Positions 34,011 through 42,465 of a stretch of 64,000 nt of DNA are shown piece by piece (position 1 is the first letter of the stretch; each line of letters starts with the position of its first letter). The translations under genes were made by a program, and so were the position numbers. Below the pieces are notes generated by a model. The model was not told the origin of the DNA. It saw only the letters and a list, made by a program, of their open reading frames with translations, and ran no database searches. This DNA comes from Yeosuana marina (lineage in GTDB: Bacteria > Bacteroidota > Bacteroidia > Flavobacteriales > Flavobacteriaceae), in NCBI RefSeq assembly GCF_011762485.1, contig NZ_JAAKGI010000039.1:62001-126000 (forward strand), in the 5' to 3' direction.

Positions 34011-35060
34011 CTAACTGTTAAACAGAGATTTAACCTCATCTCTTGATTGTGCCTGTAATTTTTTAAAGATGTTGTTTACATGGGTTTTTACGGTACTTAT
34101 ACTAACAAATAAGGCATCTGCAATTTCCTTATTGGTTTTATCTTCTAATATAAGATTAAGAATATTTTGTTCTTGTTTGGTGAGTTGATCTTTTATAAAA
34201 GCAGCAGACTTCTTTTTTTTGAAAGTGAACCAAAAATAGATGTTTGTAATTAAAGATAAAATAAGAAGTGAAACAATAATATACAACCACGGAATACGAC
34301 TGGTTTCTGTTGTTTGTGAGAGTATATATTGGTCTGAAGTTAACTCAGTTTTATACTGTTTGGTGTAAGACGCATTTGGATATTTTTTAACAAGCCTATC
34401 CAGTAAATCATCATAGTAAGGATTTGTTTGTAAATCTTCAAGATAATAGGTGTGAAAATCGCTTTTACGGTCAGATAAAAATGCATAAATATACAGTTCG
34501 GCAATAGGTTCGTTAAGTTGTTTACCAAAGGTTTGTAAAGTTTTAAACCATTTTTTGTTGTTTAGCTTTCTATTGGCTTCACTTCTAAACTCACTAAAGG
34601 CAAACTTCATTTCATCTTTTAAAGAGTCTATTTTAATCAATGCATTTGCTTTTTGATTGTTGGATTGTATATCGCAAAACATTTCGTTTTCAAATGAAAA
34701 CGGAAATGCAATAGTGTCTGTGTTCTTAGCTATAAACACTATTTCTTTGCTTTTATCACAATGCCCATTAAAATGATTGGCATTTTCCTCATCAAAACAA
34801 TTATCAACGTGAATTCTGTAGATTCTATTGTCATTTTCAATCTCATCACCAGAAAACATAAAATAGCCTAAACTATCAGTTTTTACGCGTGCAATAATTT
34901 GTTCAGAATAGACACCTGTAATTTTTCTGTAATCATCTATGATTGATAGATATACATAGTTATTCCATTGTTTATTATCTATATGTCCAGTAAATTTATA
35001 CTGTGCTTTTACAGATAACGAAAAGAGTAATAGAAAAGGTAAAATGTATTTGAACCTCAT
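34011..35060 (-). CDS. Membrane-tethered LuxR-type transcriptional regulator
   Basis: The 349-residue protein joins an exported sensor part to a DNA-binding domain. It starts with a signal sequence (ending LSVKAQ), has about 230 extracytoplasmic residues, a single transmembrane segment near residue 258-277 (PWLYIIVSLLILSLITNIYFWF) with a KKKK stop-transfer patch, and a C-terminal LuxR helix-turn-helix (LTKQEQNILNLILEDKTNKEIADALFVSISTVKTHVNNIFKKL). The periplasmic part is reminiscent of carboxypeptidase-regulatory-like or DUF4369-like domains (YKFTGHIDNKQWNNYVYL). A signal sensed outside would act at the membrane or through proteolytic release. No cognate target is adjacent. Confidence 0.82.
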   Translation of the reverse strand: MRFKYILPFLLLFSLSVKAQYKFTGHIDNKQWNNYVYLSIIDDYRKITGVYSEQIIARVKTDSLGYFMFSGDEIENDNRIYRIHVDNCFDEENANHFNGHCDKSKEIVFIAKNTDTIAFPFSFENEMFCDIQSNNQKANALIKIDSLKDEMKFAFSEFRSEANRKLNNKKWFKTLQTFGKQLNEPIAELYIYAFLSDRKSDFHTYYLEDLQTNPYYDDLLDRLVKKYPNASYTKQYKTELTSDQYILSQTTETSRIPWLYIIVSLLILSLITNIYFWFTFKKKKSAAFIKDQLTKQEQNILNLILEDKTNKEIADALFVSISTVKTHVNNIFKKLQAQSRDEVKSLFNS

Positions 35061-35216
35061 GCTGCGAATCTACTATATTTTATTCAAAAATAATTAAAAG
35101 ACCTGTTTAAAACAGCATTTTTTGTTGATTAAAAGGAATGAATAAAATAAAATTAATTGTAACATCTCTTTTTAAAAAGCGTCATATAAGAAATCATCAA
35201 TTAAAAATTATCAAAA

Positions 35217-35375
35217 ATGAGTTTCTGGAGAGTTTTACTATCTATCCTTTGTCCGCCTTTAGCTGTATTAGATAAAGGTTGCGGCTCTATATTTATTGTC
35301 TTTCTATTATGGCTTTGTGGATGGGTTCCGGGCGTTATTGCTGCGCTCGTTATTCTTAATAATCCGAAGCGTTAA
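35217..35375 (+). CDS. YqaE/Pmp3 family small membrane protein
   Basis: This 52-residue proteolipid has the YqaE/Pmp3 pattern: LLSILCPPLAVLDKGCGSIFIVFLLWLCGWVPGVIAALVIL, two transmembrane helices with the CPPLAV motif and the GWVPGVIAAL loop. Pmp3 proteins affect membrane potential and salt tolerance in other organisms. The start ATG (35217) follows an AAAA run and no Shine-Dalgarno, as is usual here. It lies just upstream of lipB. Confidence 0.9.
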   Translation: MSFWRVLLSILCPPLAVLDKGCGSIFIVFLLWLCGWVPGVIAALVILNNPKR

Positions 35376-35404
35376 CATTTAAAATTATTGTAATTTTGCA
35401 GTCT

Positions 35405-36112
35405 ATGAATAAGCAAATAGAACTGCAAGATTTAGGCTCTAAAGACTACAAGCAAACTTGGGATTATCAAGAACAATTATTTAAAGGAATTGTTGAAACC
35501 AAGATTAAAAATAGAAAAGAGGAGTCTCTACTTCCAACAAATAATTATTTTTTATTTGTTGAACACCCGCATGTATATACCTTGGGTAAGAGTGGCGATA
35601 TGTCAAATTTACTTTTAAATGAAAGTCAGCTAAAAGATAAAGGAGCAACGTTTTATAAGATTAATAGAGGCGGTGATATTACCTATCATGGCCCGGGACA
35701 AATAGTAGGATATCCTATTTTAGACTTAGAAAATTTCTTTACAGACATTCATAAGTATCTTCGTTTTTTAGAAGAAATGATTATTCTCACGCTTGCTGAA
35801 TACGACTTGAAAGCAGAGCGTAGCAAAGGCGAAACAGGTGTTTGGTTAGATGTAGGAACACCTTTTGCTAGAAAAATTTGTGCCATGGGCGTTCGTGCCA
35901 GTCGTTGGGTTACCATGCATGGTTTTGCATTGAATGTCAATGCTAATTTAGGTTATTTTGATAATATTATTCCTTGCGGAATTCGTGGAAAAGCGGTAAC
36001 ATCACTTCATGTGGAATTAGGCGTTAAAGAAGTTTCAATTGAAGACGTAAAAGAAAAGTTACTCAAGCATTTTTCTGAGCTTTTTGAAGCTCATTTTTTT
36101 AATTGCAGATAA
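35405..36112 (+). CDS. lipB: Octanoyl-[ACP]:protein N-octanoyltransferase
   Basis: LipB moves octanoate from acyl carrier protein to lipoyl domains of the 2-oxoacid dehydrogenases, the first step of lipoate formation. The catalytic pair is seen in RKICAMGVR (Lys) and NIIPCGIRGKAVTSL (Cys), with RGGDITYHGPGQIVGYPI as the family signature. I use the ATG at 35405; an upstream TTG would add three residues and lies inside a TAATTTTG -7-like box (35391-35398). Length is 235. Confidence 0.95.
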   Translation: MNKQIELQDLGSKDYKQTWDYQEQLFKGIVETKIKNRKEESLLPTNNYFLFVEHPHVYTLGKSGDMSNLLLNESQLKDKGATFYKINRGGDITYHGPGQIVGYPILDLENFFTDIHKYLRFLEEMIILTLAEYDLKAERSKGETGVWLDVGTPFARKICAMGVRASRWVTMHGFALNVNANLGYFDNIIPCGIRGKAVTSLHVELGVKEVSIEDVKEKLLKHFSELFEAHFFNCR

Positions 36113-36125
36113 AATTTTCTGGTTT

Positions 36126-36473
36126 TCAAATGATAACATCCTTTTCAAGAATAGTTGAATCAAAAGTGTCATCTCCTATATAGCCAATTGATTCACCTTT
36201 GCAATTATATATAGGAACAATAGTATTACATACTGCACAACAATTACCCATAATAAAAATAGTATTACCATTATAATTAGCTTGTGATATATAGATTTCT
36301 CCAGATTCATATAAACTTGTTTGTTCAAGTTCTAGAATTTTATCTTTTAACCAAGACAAATCTTCAATAGGGTTGGAAACATTACATGTGTTATTATAAT
36401 CATCTTTATCACTGTAATTACAAGATGTCATTATGAATAATAAAAAGGCTGATGTTAAGAGTGTCTTTGTCAT
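36126..36473 (-). CDS. Hypothetical lipoprotein, cysteine-containing
   Basis: The 115-residue protein has a lipobox (LLFIMTSC, about residue 18) and no known domain. The mature part contains a GNCCAVCNTIVPIYNCKGES cluster of four cysteines, which could bind metal or form disulfides. It lies 86 bases downstream of arsG and may be the last gene of the arsenic operon, which would give the cysteines a plausible reason, but this is inference. Confidence 0.6.
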   Translation of the reverse strand: MTKTLLTSAFLLFIMTSCNYSDKDDYNNTCNVSNPIEDLSWLKDKILELEQTSLYESGEIYISQANYNGNTIFIMGNCCAVCNTIVPIYNCKGESIGYIGDDTFDSTILEKDVII

Positions 36474-36559
36474 TGTAATTAATATGTTTTTTTATTAGAT
36501 GCTATACTAAAGAGAAGGTTGCGCCTATTTTTAATTCTATAAGCTATTTGAGTCCATGT

Positions 36560-37261
36560 TTAAAAAATGAACAGGCTTACATAGTAAAGTCCTGTTATAA
36601 TAAAAACAACACCAGCTACATATCGCATTACTTTCTCAATTTTTGTAATTCTTGAGTAGAATACACCAACACTGGTTGCAGCAAATGCCAAAAGATAGGT
36701 GAATAAAATCACAGGAATTCCTGTTCCGAAGGCAAAAATAATGGGTAAATACAGTCCGTCTGGACTTGTTATCGTTAATGGAATAAGCATCCCGAAAAAT
36801 AAGGCGCCACTGTAAGGACAAAAGGCTAACGCAAATATTACTCCAATTAAAAAAGAACCTAGTAATCCCTTATTTTTAAATTTTTCGGATAATCTATTTG
36901 AGAAATTAGAAGTTCCTAAAAAGTTAAGCTTAATAATATTCAGCATAATTAGTCCGATAATAATTAAAAGCGGACCTAAATATTTTTCGCCATTTTGATT
37001 GAAAAAGCGCGCTATATGGAATTTGCTGGCACCAAAATATAAGATGAGTCCGATAGCTGTATAACTAAAAGCCCTACCTAAGGAATATAATAAACCACTT
37101 AAAAGCACCTTCTTTTTACTCGATATACTTTTCGATATAAATGCCGTTGCGGTAATATTAGTTGCTAAAGGACATGGACTAATCGAAGTCATAAGTCCTA
37201 ATAAAAAAGCAGATAAAAACGGTAAATTAGTGGTTTCTAATAAAGTTTTTAAATACTCCAT
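36560..37261 (-). CDS. arsG: ArsG-type aromatic arsenical efflux permease
   Basis: This 233-residue membrane protein belongs to the CcdA/DsbD-like transporter group called ArsG when next to arsE and arsF, where it exports aromatic aminoarsenicals. About six hydrophobic segments are seen. The cysteine motifs SISPCPLATN and ALAFCPYSGALFFGM sit at helix starts as in CcdA. The upstream gene (ArsF) ends on the base where this gene starts, so they are coupled. The ArsG assignment rests on context as much as on sequence. Confidence 0.78.
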   Translation of the reverse strand: MEYLKTLLETTNLPFLSAFLLGLMTSISPCPLATNITATAFISKSISSKKKVLLSGLLYSLGRAFSYTAIGLILYFGASKFHIARFFNQNGEKYLGPLLIIIGLIMLNIIKLNFLGTSNFSNRLSEKFKNKGLLGSFLIGVIFALAFCPYSGALFFGMLIPLTITSPDGLYLPIIFAFGTGIPVILFTYLLAFAATSVGVFYSRITKIEKVMRYVAGVVFIITGLYYVSLFIF

Positions 37262-37701
37262 TAAAGCGTTTTTAGCTCGTTTTCAATTTTGTCTTTAAGT
37301 TGTTTTGAAAAAACGTCTTGATCATTTCCTTCCATAAAGGCAAATTCTGTTAAATCGATATGTCTTTCTTTTCCGTCTTTTATAACATTTAAAAATAAAG
37401 CTGTTCCTGAAGCTTGAAACTTTTCAGCTAGTTTTTCATTCTCTTTTTCATCTACATTGATAACTTGAAATGTGATGTTTCCATCTTTCAAATCCTTTTT
37501 AAAATAGGTGTCTAGTGTAAATTTTGTATTGGCCTCAATAGCATTACAAGTCATACATCTATGGGTAGAATGAAAATCGATGACCTCTATTTTAGATATG
37601 GTTTCATTTGTTGATAAATTTTGACTGGTTTCTTTGTCCTTGCAAGACGTTAAAAATAGTAAGGTAATTGCTAAAATTGAAGTGAATTTAAATTGTTTCA
37701 T
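37261..37701 (-). CDS. arsF: ArsF-like nitroreductase subunit, lipoprotein
   Basis: The product is a small thioredoxin-fold lipoprotein. I use the ATG at 37701, which opens a lipoprotein signal (MKQFKFTSILAITLLFLTSC); a longer frame has no sensible start. The redox motif is CMTC in DFHSTHRCMTCNAIE. In the arsEFG group, ArsE and ArsF together reduce nitro groups of aromatic arsenicals so that ArsG can export the amines. Length is 146 residues. It sits between the ArsP permease and arsG on one transcript. Confidence 0.78.
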   Translation of the reverse strand: MKQFKFTSILAITLLFLTSCKDKETSQNLSTNETISKIEVIDFHSTHRCMTCNAIEANTKFTLDTYFKKDLKDGNITFQVINVDEKENEKLAEKFQASGTALFLNVIKDGKERHIDLTEFAFMEGNDQDVFSKQLKDKIENELKTL

Positions 37702-37717
37702 AAGTGTGTATTTATAG

Positions 37718-38695
37718 TTATAAAATGAGATTAAAAAGATATCCAGATAGAATGATACAAAGCGCAACAACGCCAAAGAAAATGCCTATTAGTTTTAGCG
37801 ACATGACCTTCTTCAAGAGCATGGCCTCGGGTAAAGAGAGTGCGACAACACCCATCATAAAGGCAATAGCAGTTCCTAAAGGAATTCCTTTTGCTACCAA
37901 AACTTGAACAACTGGCAATATACCCGATGCGTTCGAATACATAGGAACGGCTAAAATTGTGGCAATTGGTACCGCAAAAAGGTTGTCTTTATTCATATAT
38001 TGTTCAAAAAAACCTTCTGGAATATAGCCGTGCATCAATCCGCCAATAGCAATACCAATAATAACATAAGGGATAATACCTTTTAGAATTTTAACCACTT
38101 CTGCCCAAATTATTGGTAATCGTTGTTGAAAGGAACTTTTTTCTATTTGAAATGTATCCTGTTCTCTTTGTGCATTTGCTAAAACTTCTTTTACCCAAGG
38201 TGTTAAAAAGCGTTCTAATTTTAATTTTTGAAGAATTATTCCCGAGATGGTTCCTAATAAGATACCACTAACCACATATATTAAGGTAGTTTGTATTCCG
38301 AATAAACCAATAAAAAGTCCAATGGCAACTTCGTTAACTAACGGTGATGTTATTAAAAACGCAAAGGTTACGCCTAACGGAATGCCGCCTCTTACAAACC
38401 CAATAAATAAAGGAACAGACGAGCACGAACAAAAGGGTGTAACCACGCCAAAAAGGCTCGCCATAAGGTATTCCAATCCGTATAATTTGTTTCGGGATAG
38501 GTAGTTTTTAACCTTATCTACAGGAAAGTAACTGTTGACGATACCCATTATGAAAATAACAACCACAAGAAGAATTAAAATCTTTGTTGTGTCGTAAATA
38601 AAGAAATTTAAAGCCTCTGCTAAATGATTTCCTTTTTCTAAATGAAGTGTGTCAAATACAAACCAATCGGCAATATGCTGAATCCAGTCAAACAT
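37718..38695 (-). CDS. arsP: ArsP-type organoarsenical permease (DUF318)
   Basis: This 325-residue permease has eight or so membrane segments and the hallmark TPFCSCSSVPLFIGFVRGG loop of the DUF318/ArsP family, which exports methylated and aromatic trivalent arsenicals. A charged cytoplasmic loop (about residues 165-190) separates the two halves. It lies 9 bases downstream of the thioredoxin-like gene. Members of this family are also found with other metals, so the arsenic role comes from the neighbours. Confidence 0.82.
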   Translation of the reverse strand: MFDWIQHIADWFVFDTLHLEKGNHLAEALNFFIYDTTKILILLVVVIFIMGIVNSYFPVDKVKNYLSRNKLYGLEYLMASLFGVVTPFCSCSSVPLFIGFVRGGIPLGVTFAFLITSPLVNEVAIGLFIGLFGIQTTLIYVVSGILLGTISGIILQKLKLERFLTPWVKEVLANAQREQDTFQIEKSSFQQRLPIIWAEVVKILKGIIPYVIIGIAIGGLMHGYIPEGFFEQYMNKDNLFAVPIATILAVPMYSNASGILPVVQVLVAKGIPLGTAIAFMMGVVALSLPEAMLLKKVMSLKLIGIFFGVVALCIILSGYLFNLIL

Positions 38696-38703
38696 ATTTT
38701 ATC

Positions 38704-38997
38704 CTAGCAGCAACTATCAGAAGCGCAGCAGTTTTCATCTGAATTGTTCGCTGGTTTATTTTCGCGCAATAGTTCTAAAACTTCTGCTTTCGAAGGAATT
38801 CTTCCTTTTATGGTAACAACATCATTAATAACTAACGCTGGCGTTGTCATAACGTTAAACTTCATAATGTCCATAATATCTTCAACTTTTTCAATGGATG
38901 CATCAATATTATTTTCATTAACAACGGCTTCAACTAGAGAAGTCAAGGTTTTACACTTTGGACAACCAGTGCCTAAGACTTTAATAGAAATACTCAT
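38704..38997 (-). CDS. arsE: ArsE-like small thioredoxin-family protein
   Basis: This 97-residue cytosolic protein has a thioredoxin fold with a CPKC active site (C12 and C15 in LGTGCPKCKTL) and the cis-proline loop TTPALVIN, as in the redox-active disulfide protein 2 group. Its C-terminus ends in ENCCASDSCC, four cysteines that may bind arsenic or pass electrons. In arsEFG systems this is ArsE, working with ArsF in nitro reduction. It is the first structural gene after arsR. Confidence 0.8.
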   Translation of the reverse strand: MSISIKVLGTGCPKCKTLTSLVEAVVNENNIDASIEKVEDIMDIMKFNVMTTPALVINDVVTIKGRIPSKAEVLELLRENKPANNSDENCCASDSCC

Positions 38998-39047
38998 AAT
39001 TTATTGTTTGTTTATCGCCATTAGACGATAGGTTTATTAAAAAAATA

Positions 39048-39353
39048 TCAATCGAAAAAAGCAGAAAATAATGATTTGGCAATCTTCCAATTCTCTTGAT
39101 TAATACAATATTTTATTTTTGGTGGTTTTAATTCTCCTTGAATTAAACCAGCATCTTTTAATTCTTTTAAGTGCTGAGAGATTGTTGATTGTGCTAATGG
39201 AAACACATCAACCAAATCACCAGTAAAACAGCATGATTGATTTTCTAAATGTTTTAAAATAGCAATACGAGTAGGATGGCCCAATGCTTTTGCAAATCGG
39301 GCTAAAACTTCTGTCCCCTCTTCGTACTTAATATGTTCTAAACTTCTTTTCAT
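39048..39353 (-). CDS. arsR: ArsR/SmtB family repressor (first copy)
   Basis: This winged-helix repressor releases DNA when it binds arsenite or another trivalent arsenical. Its 101 residues are a complete ArsR domain: ALGHPTRIAILKHL, the sensor-helix cysteines in NQSCCFTGDLVD, and AQSTISQHLKELKDAGLI for DNA recognition. It heads the arsE-arsP-arsF-arsG operon, and an operator-like palindrome lies 8 bases upstream of its start. The CC arrangement differs from the CxC of the other ArsR, so the two may sense different species. Confidence 0.9.
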   Translation of the reverse strand: MKRSLEHIKYEEGTEVLARFAKALGHPTRIAILKHLENQSCCFTGDLVDVFPLAQSTISQHLKELKDAGLIQGELKPPKIKYCINQENWKIAKSLFSAFFD

Positions 39354-39360
39354 ATTTATT

Positions 39361-39376
39361 ATCGCAAATATACGAT
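39361..39376. promoter_or_regulatory. Candidate ArsR operator 1
   Basis: ATCGCAAATATACGAT has inverted ATCG and CGAT ends and sits 8 bases upstream of the first arsR start. Thirteen of 17 aligned bases (counting one flanking T) match the site upstream of the second arsR at 42365, so a shared recognition sequence is likely. Confidence 0.65.
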
Positions 39377-39417
39377 TGGTTTTATTTTGGATATATGATT
39401 TTTATCATATTGACCTT

Positions 39418-40455
39418 TTATGATACATAATATTTTTTTCGAAGCCAAAAAGATACCTTAACTAACAAAATTAACGCAGGAACTTCAACTAAAGGACCAA
39501 TAACACCAGCAAACGCCTGACCGGAGTTCAATCCAAAAACAGCAATAGCAACGGCAATAGCTAATTCAAAGTTATTACCTGCTGCGGTAAAAGCTACTGA
39601 AGCAGTTTTGTCGTATTCTGCTCCTGTTGCTTTGGTAACAAAAAATCCAATAACAAACATGACTGTAAAATAGATAAGTAAAGGAACTGCAATGATTAAA
39701 ACATCCATTGGGATTTGTACAATCAACTCACCTTTTAATGAGAACATAATAATGATTGTAAATAATAAAGCAATTAATGTTATTGGTGAAATGTTAGGAA
39801 TAAATGTGTTTGTATACCATTCTTCACCTTTAAGTCTTACTAAAATAAGTCTGCTCAAGATTCCCATTATAAAAGGAATACCGAGATAAATTGCTACACT
39901 TTCTGCAATGGTACCTATTGAAATATCTACAATCGCACCTTCAAATCCAAAATAGGGCGGAAGAACGGTTATAAAAATCCAGGCATAAAAACTATAGGCA
40001 AATACTTGGAAAATACTATTTAATGCTACTAATCCAGCACCATATTCGCTGCTACCTTCGGCAAGATCATTCCAAACTAAAACCATAGCAATACATCTTG
40101 CTAAACCAATTAAAATAAGTCCAACCATATATTCTGGATAGTCACGTAAAAATGTGATTGCTAAAACAAACATTAAAACGGGACCAATTACCCAATTCAG
40201 AATAAGAGAAATAGAAAGAATCTTTGTGTTTTTGAAAACTTTTGGCAATAGCGAATAATTAACTTTTGCTAAAGGCGGATACATCATTAATATTAAACCG
40301 ATTGCAATTGGAATATTCGTAGTTCCGCTACTAAACGAATTAATGATATTGGGAAATGTCGGGATAAAATACCCAATACCAACACCTAAAACCATGGCGG
40401 TAAAAATCCAAAGCGTTAAATAGCTGTCCAAAAAACTTAACTTTTTCTTAGTCAT
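39418..40455 (-). CDS. acr3: ACR3 family arsenite efflux permease
   Basis: Acr3 expels arsenite using the proton gradient. The 345-residue protein has ten predicted hydrophobic segments. The conserved membrane cysteine is seen in [21 protein letters not shown] and the second-half glutamate stretch in [20 protein letters not shown], both family hallmarks. It follows arsC by 6 bases. Confidence 0.94.
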   Translation of the reverse strand: MTKKKLSFLDSYLTLWIFTAMVLGVGIGYFIPTFPNIINSFSSGTTNIPIAIGLILMMYPPLAKVNYSLLPKVFKNTKILSISLILNWVIGPVLMFVLAITFLRDYPEYMVGLILIGLARCIAMVLVWNDLAEGSSEYGAGLVALNSIFQVFAYSFYAWIFITVLPPYFGFEGAIVDISIGTIAESVAIYLGIPFIMGILSRLILVRLKGEEWYTNTFIPNISPITLIALLFTIIIMFSLKGELIVQIPMDVLIIAVPLLIYFTVMFVIGFFVTKATGAEYDKTASVAFTAAGNNFELAIAVAIAVFGLNSGQAFAGVIGPLVEVPALILLVKVSFWLRKKYYVS

Positions 40456-40461
40456 AACACA

Positions 40462-41070
40462 TTATTTTATTTGTGAAAATACATAGCACAATTCCGTTGC
40501 TATTTGCAGACTTCGTTCGTGGTATTTCTCTTTTTGAAGCGGCGTGTTATCAAATGCTTTTGGATCTTCAAACGTAATTGGAATTCGTTTTTCGGCACCA
40601 GCAATAAACGGACAGCCAGCATCAGCATTCGAGCAGGTCATGATAGCCGCAAATTCAGATGTTGGATTAAAGGCAGCATCATAGGTTTTTGAAAAACAAA
40701 TTATAGGATGCTCGTTTTCTGAAAATTTAACAGCGTAAACTGGATTTTTTCCTTCTGAAAGTGCACTGATTTTAAACCCAATATTACTTAATGTTTCACC
40801 AATCATAGGAAACATGGCCGTCGCTTCGGTGCCACCAGAATAACTAAACACGTTTTTTATATTAAAATAGTCTGCCAACGTTTGGGCCCAAATTTGCGAT
40901 AAATGACTACGACGCGAATTATGCGTGCAAATAAAATTCAGCCTAACATCTTCTTTGTTGTCCTTTTTCTGCTGAATAAAATCTATTAAGGGTTGAAGTA
41001 TAGATTTTCGTTCATTAGATAAATTCTCAATATTTAAATTAGAAATTGCCTCGTTAATATCTTTATACAT
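40462..41070 (-). CDS. arsC: Arsenate reductase of the low-molecular-weight phosphatase type
   Basis: This cytosolic enzyme reduces arsenate to arsenite for export by Acr3. It has the CX5R P-loop of tyrosine-phosphatase-like reductases (ICTHNSRRSHLSQ) after an N-terminal extension of about 45 residues, and the ArsC-type tail MTCSNADAGCPFIAGAEKRIPITFEDPKAFD that holds the further redox cysteines. The 202-residue length is typical of the extended Bacteroidota form. It lies between the arsM fragments and acr3. Confidence 0.9.
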   Translation of the reverse strand: MYKDINEAISNLNIENLSNERKSILQPLIDFIQQKKDNKEDVRLNFICTHNSRRSHLSQIWAQTLADYFNIKNVFSYSGGTEATAMFPMIGETLSNIGFKISALSEGKNPVYAVKFSENEHPIICFSKTYDAAFNPTSEFAAIMTCSNADAGCPFIAGAEKRIPITFEDPKAFDNTPLQKEKYHERSLQIATELCYVFSQIK

Positions 41071-41089
41071 ATTATTGCTTAGCTAAATT

Positions 41090-41575
41090 TTAACAACAAC
41101 CACTTTTAGGAGTGCAACAAGAGCCTGTATTTTCTTGAATTTCTGATAGTGTAACCTTTGGTTTTTCTACTTTGTTTCCTGGTTTTTCGGCATACACAGT
41201 AATGCTGAATATACCAATACTACTGCTGTTAAAATCACGAATCATATCATCACTCATGTATTTGCTAAGAATATCGTCGGGGATGGTAATGGGTTTTTCT
41301 TTCTGAATCGTTACATTCGAAAATCCTGCATCTGAAATATGTTTAAGATAGTCTGTTTTTTGAATGGCGCCTGCAACACAACCAGCATACATTTCGGCAT
41401 CTTCTTTTAACGCGTCCGGTAAATTACCAACTAAAACAATATCTGAGATACTAAAATGACCTCCAGGTTTTAAAACTCTGTAAATTTCTTTAATCACTTT
41501 TTCTTTACTAGGCACCAAATTTAAAACGCAATTACTTACAATAACGTCGGCCACATTATCGCTTATAGGTATCAT
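41090..41575 (-). pseudogene. arsM: arsM 3' fragment (arsenite methyltransferase C-terminal part)
   Basis: This 161-residue frame carries the second half of ArsM: SNCVLNLVPSKEKV and MYAGCVAGAIQK hold two of the three arsenic-binding cysteines, and the C-terminus ends in CCTPKSGCC. It lacks the SAM-binding part, which lies upstream in another frame (41556-41981). Its ATG at 41575 lies within the end of that frame (20-base overlap). Restoring two missing bases near 41570 would give the usual GDIDDxPISDNVADVI junction. As it stands, no intact ArsM is made unless the two pieces associate or frameshifting occurs. Confidence 0.85.
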
Positions 41576-41981
41576 CTATATCTCCTTCGCGAAATTCTAC
41601 ATTATTATAGCCTAGTTTCTCAGCATTAATGCGTGCCTTTTTGATCATGATAGGAGTAAAATCAATACCAATCACTTTTCCTTCGGTCCCAGTTTCATGT
41701 CTTGCCACAAAACAATCATTACCAGCACCCGAGCCTAAATCAATAACCGTATCACCTTTTTTAATTTTAGCGAAATGTGTTGGAAGTCCGCAACCTAAAC
41801 CTAAATCGGCTTCATCTACATAACCTTCAGTATTTGTATAATCATCCATCATGATGTTATATACTTTATTTGTTGGCGTTGTGGCACCACAGCAAGACGA
41901 GGCGTTTTCTGTTTTGCCTTGTTCGGCAATTTTAGTGTATCTTGTTTTTACGATGTCTTTTAATTCTTGTTCAGTTTTCAT
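41556..41981 (-). pseudogene. arsM: arsM 5' fragment (arsenite methyltransferase N-terminal part)
   Basis: ArsM methylates arsenite with SAM to mono-, di- and trimethyl forms. This 141-residue frame has the N-terminal half: NASSCCGA, the first arsenic-binding cysteine in LGLGCGLPTHFAKI, and the SAM-binding VIDLGSGAGNDCFVAR. It then breaks off at GDIDDTYKR, where homologues read GDIDDMPIS. The break is explained by loss of two bases relative to the expected frame. Everything else in both halves looks intact, so the lesion is recent or a sequencing error. Confidence 0.87.
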
Positions 41982-42017
41982 AAAAAGTTTTATTAATTGG
42001 TGAAATACTAATTTTAT

Positions 42018-42350
42018 TTAACAACAACTGGTCGTGTTGTTCGTGTTTTGATTTAAAAATGAAGCGAATAGTGTTGTAATATATTCCCATTTTTCTTGAT
42101 TTATACAATAGCAAACACTGGTGCCTTCAATATTTCCTTGAATAATGCCAATGTTTTTTAACTCTTTTAAATGTTGTGAAATAGTAGGTTGTGCTAATCC
42201 AATTTCATCAACCAAATCTCCGCAAATACAACTGTTTATTTTTATAAGGTGTTGTAAAATGGCAATGCGTGCTGGATGACCAAGAACTTTTGCTATTTGA
42301 GCAATGTTATTTTGAGCATCGGTAAATTTTTCGGTTTTTGTTAATCCCAT
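42018..42350 (-). CDS. arsR: ArsR/SmtB family repressor (second copy)
   Basis: This 110-residue winged-helix repressor heads the arsM-arsC-acr3 operon. I use the ATG at 42350 (MGLTKTEKFTDAQ), which gives a normal ArsR length; a longer frame adds 41 residues that run over the operator. The sensor helix reads INSCICGDLVDE with a CxC pair, and the recognition helix AQPTISQHLKELKNIGII. The C-terminus ends in TTSCC, which could add a third thiolate ligand for arsenite. An operator-like site lies 14 bases upstream. Confidence 0.9.
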   Translation of the reverse strand: MGLTKTEKFTDAQNNIAQIAKVLGHPARIAILQHLIKINSCICGDLVDEIGLAQPTISQHLKELKNIGIIQGNIEGTSVCYCINQEKWEYITTLFASFLNQNTNNTTSCC

Positions 42351-42364
42351 TATTGTATTATTAT

Positions 42365-42380
42365 ATTGCAATATTACGAT
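42365..42380. promoter_or_regulatory. Candidate ArsR operator 2
   Basis: ATTGCAATATTACGAT lies 14 bases upstream of the second arsR start. It matches the site before the first arsR at both ends and in the GCAA and TACGATT parts. It would control the arsM-arsC-acr3 transcript. Confidence 0.6.
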
Positions 42381-42465
42381 TAATAAATTAAATAGGAAAT
42401 TTTTTTTTTGAGTTTTATTGGTGTTGTTTAATTTTTTGTGCAATGAGTAAGGAGTTACCAGCGAT

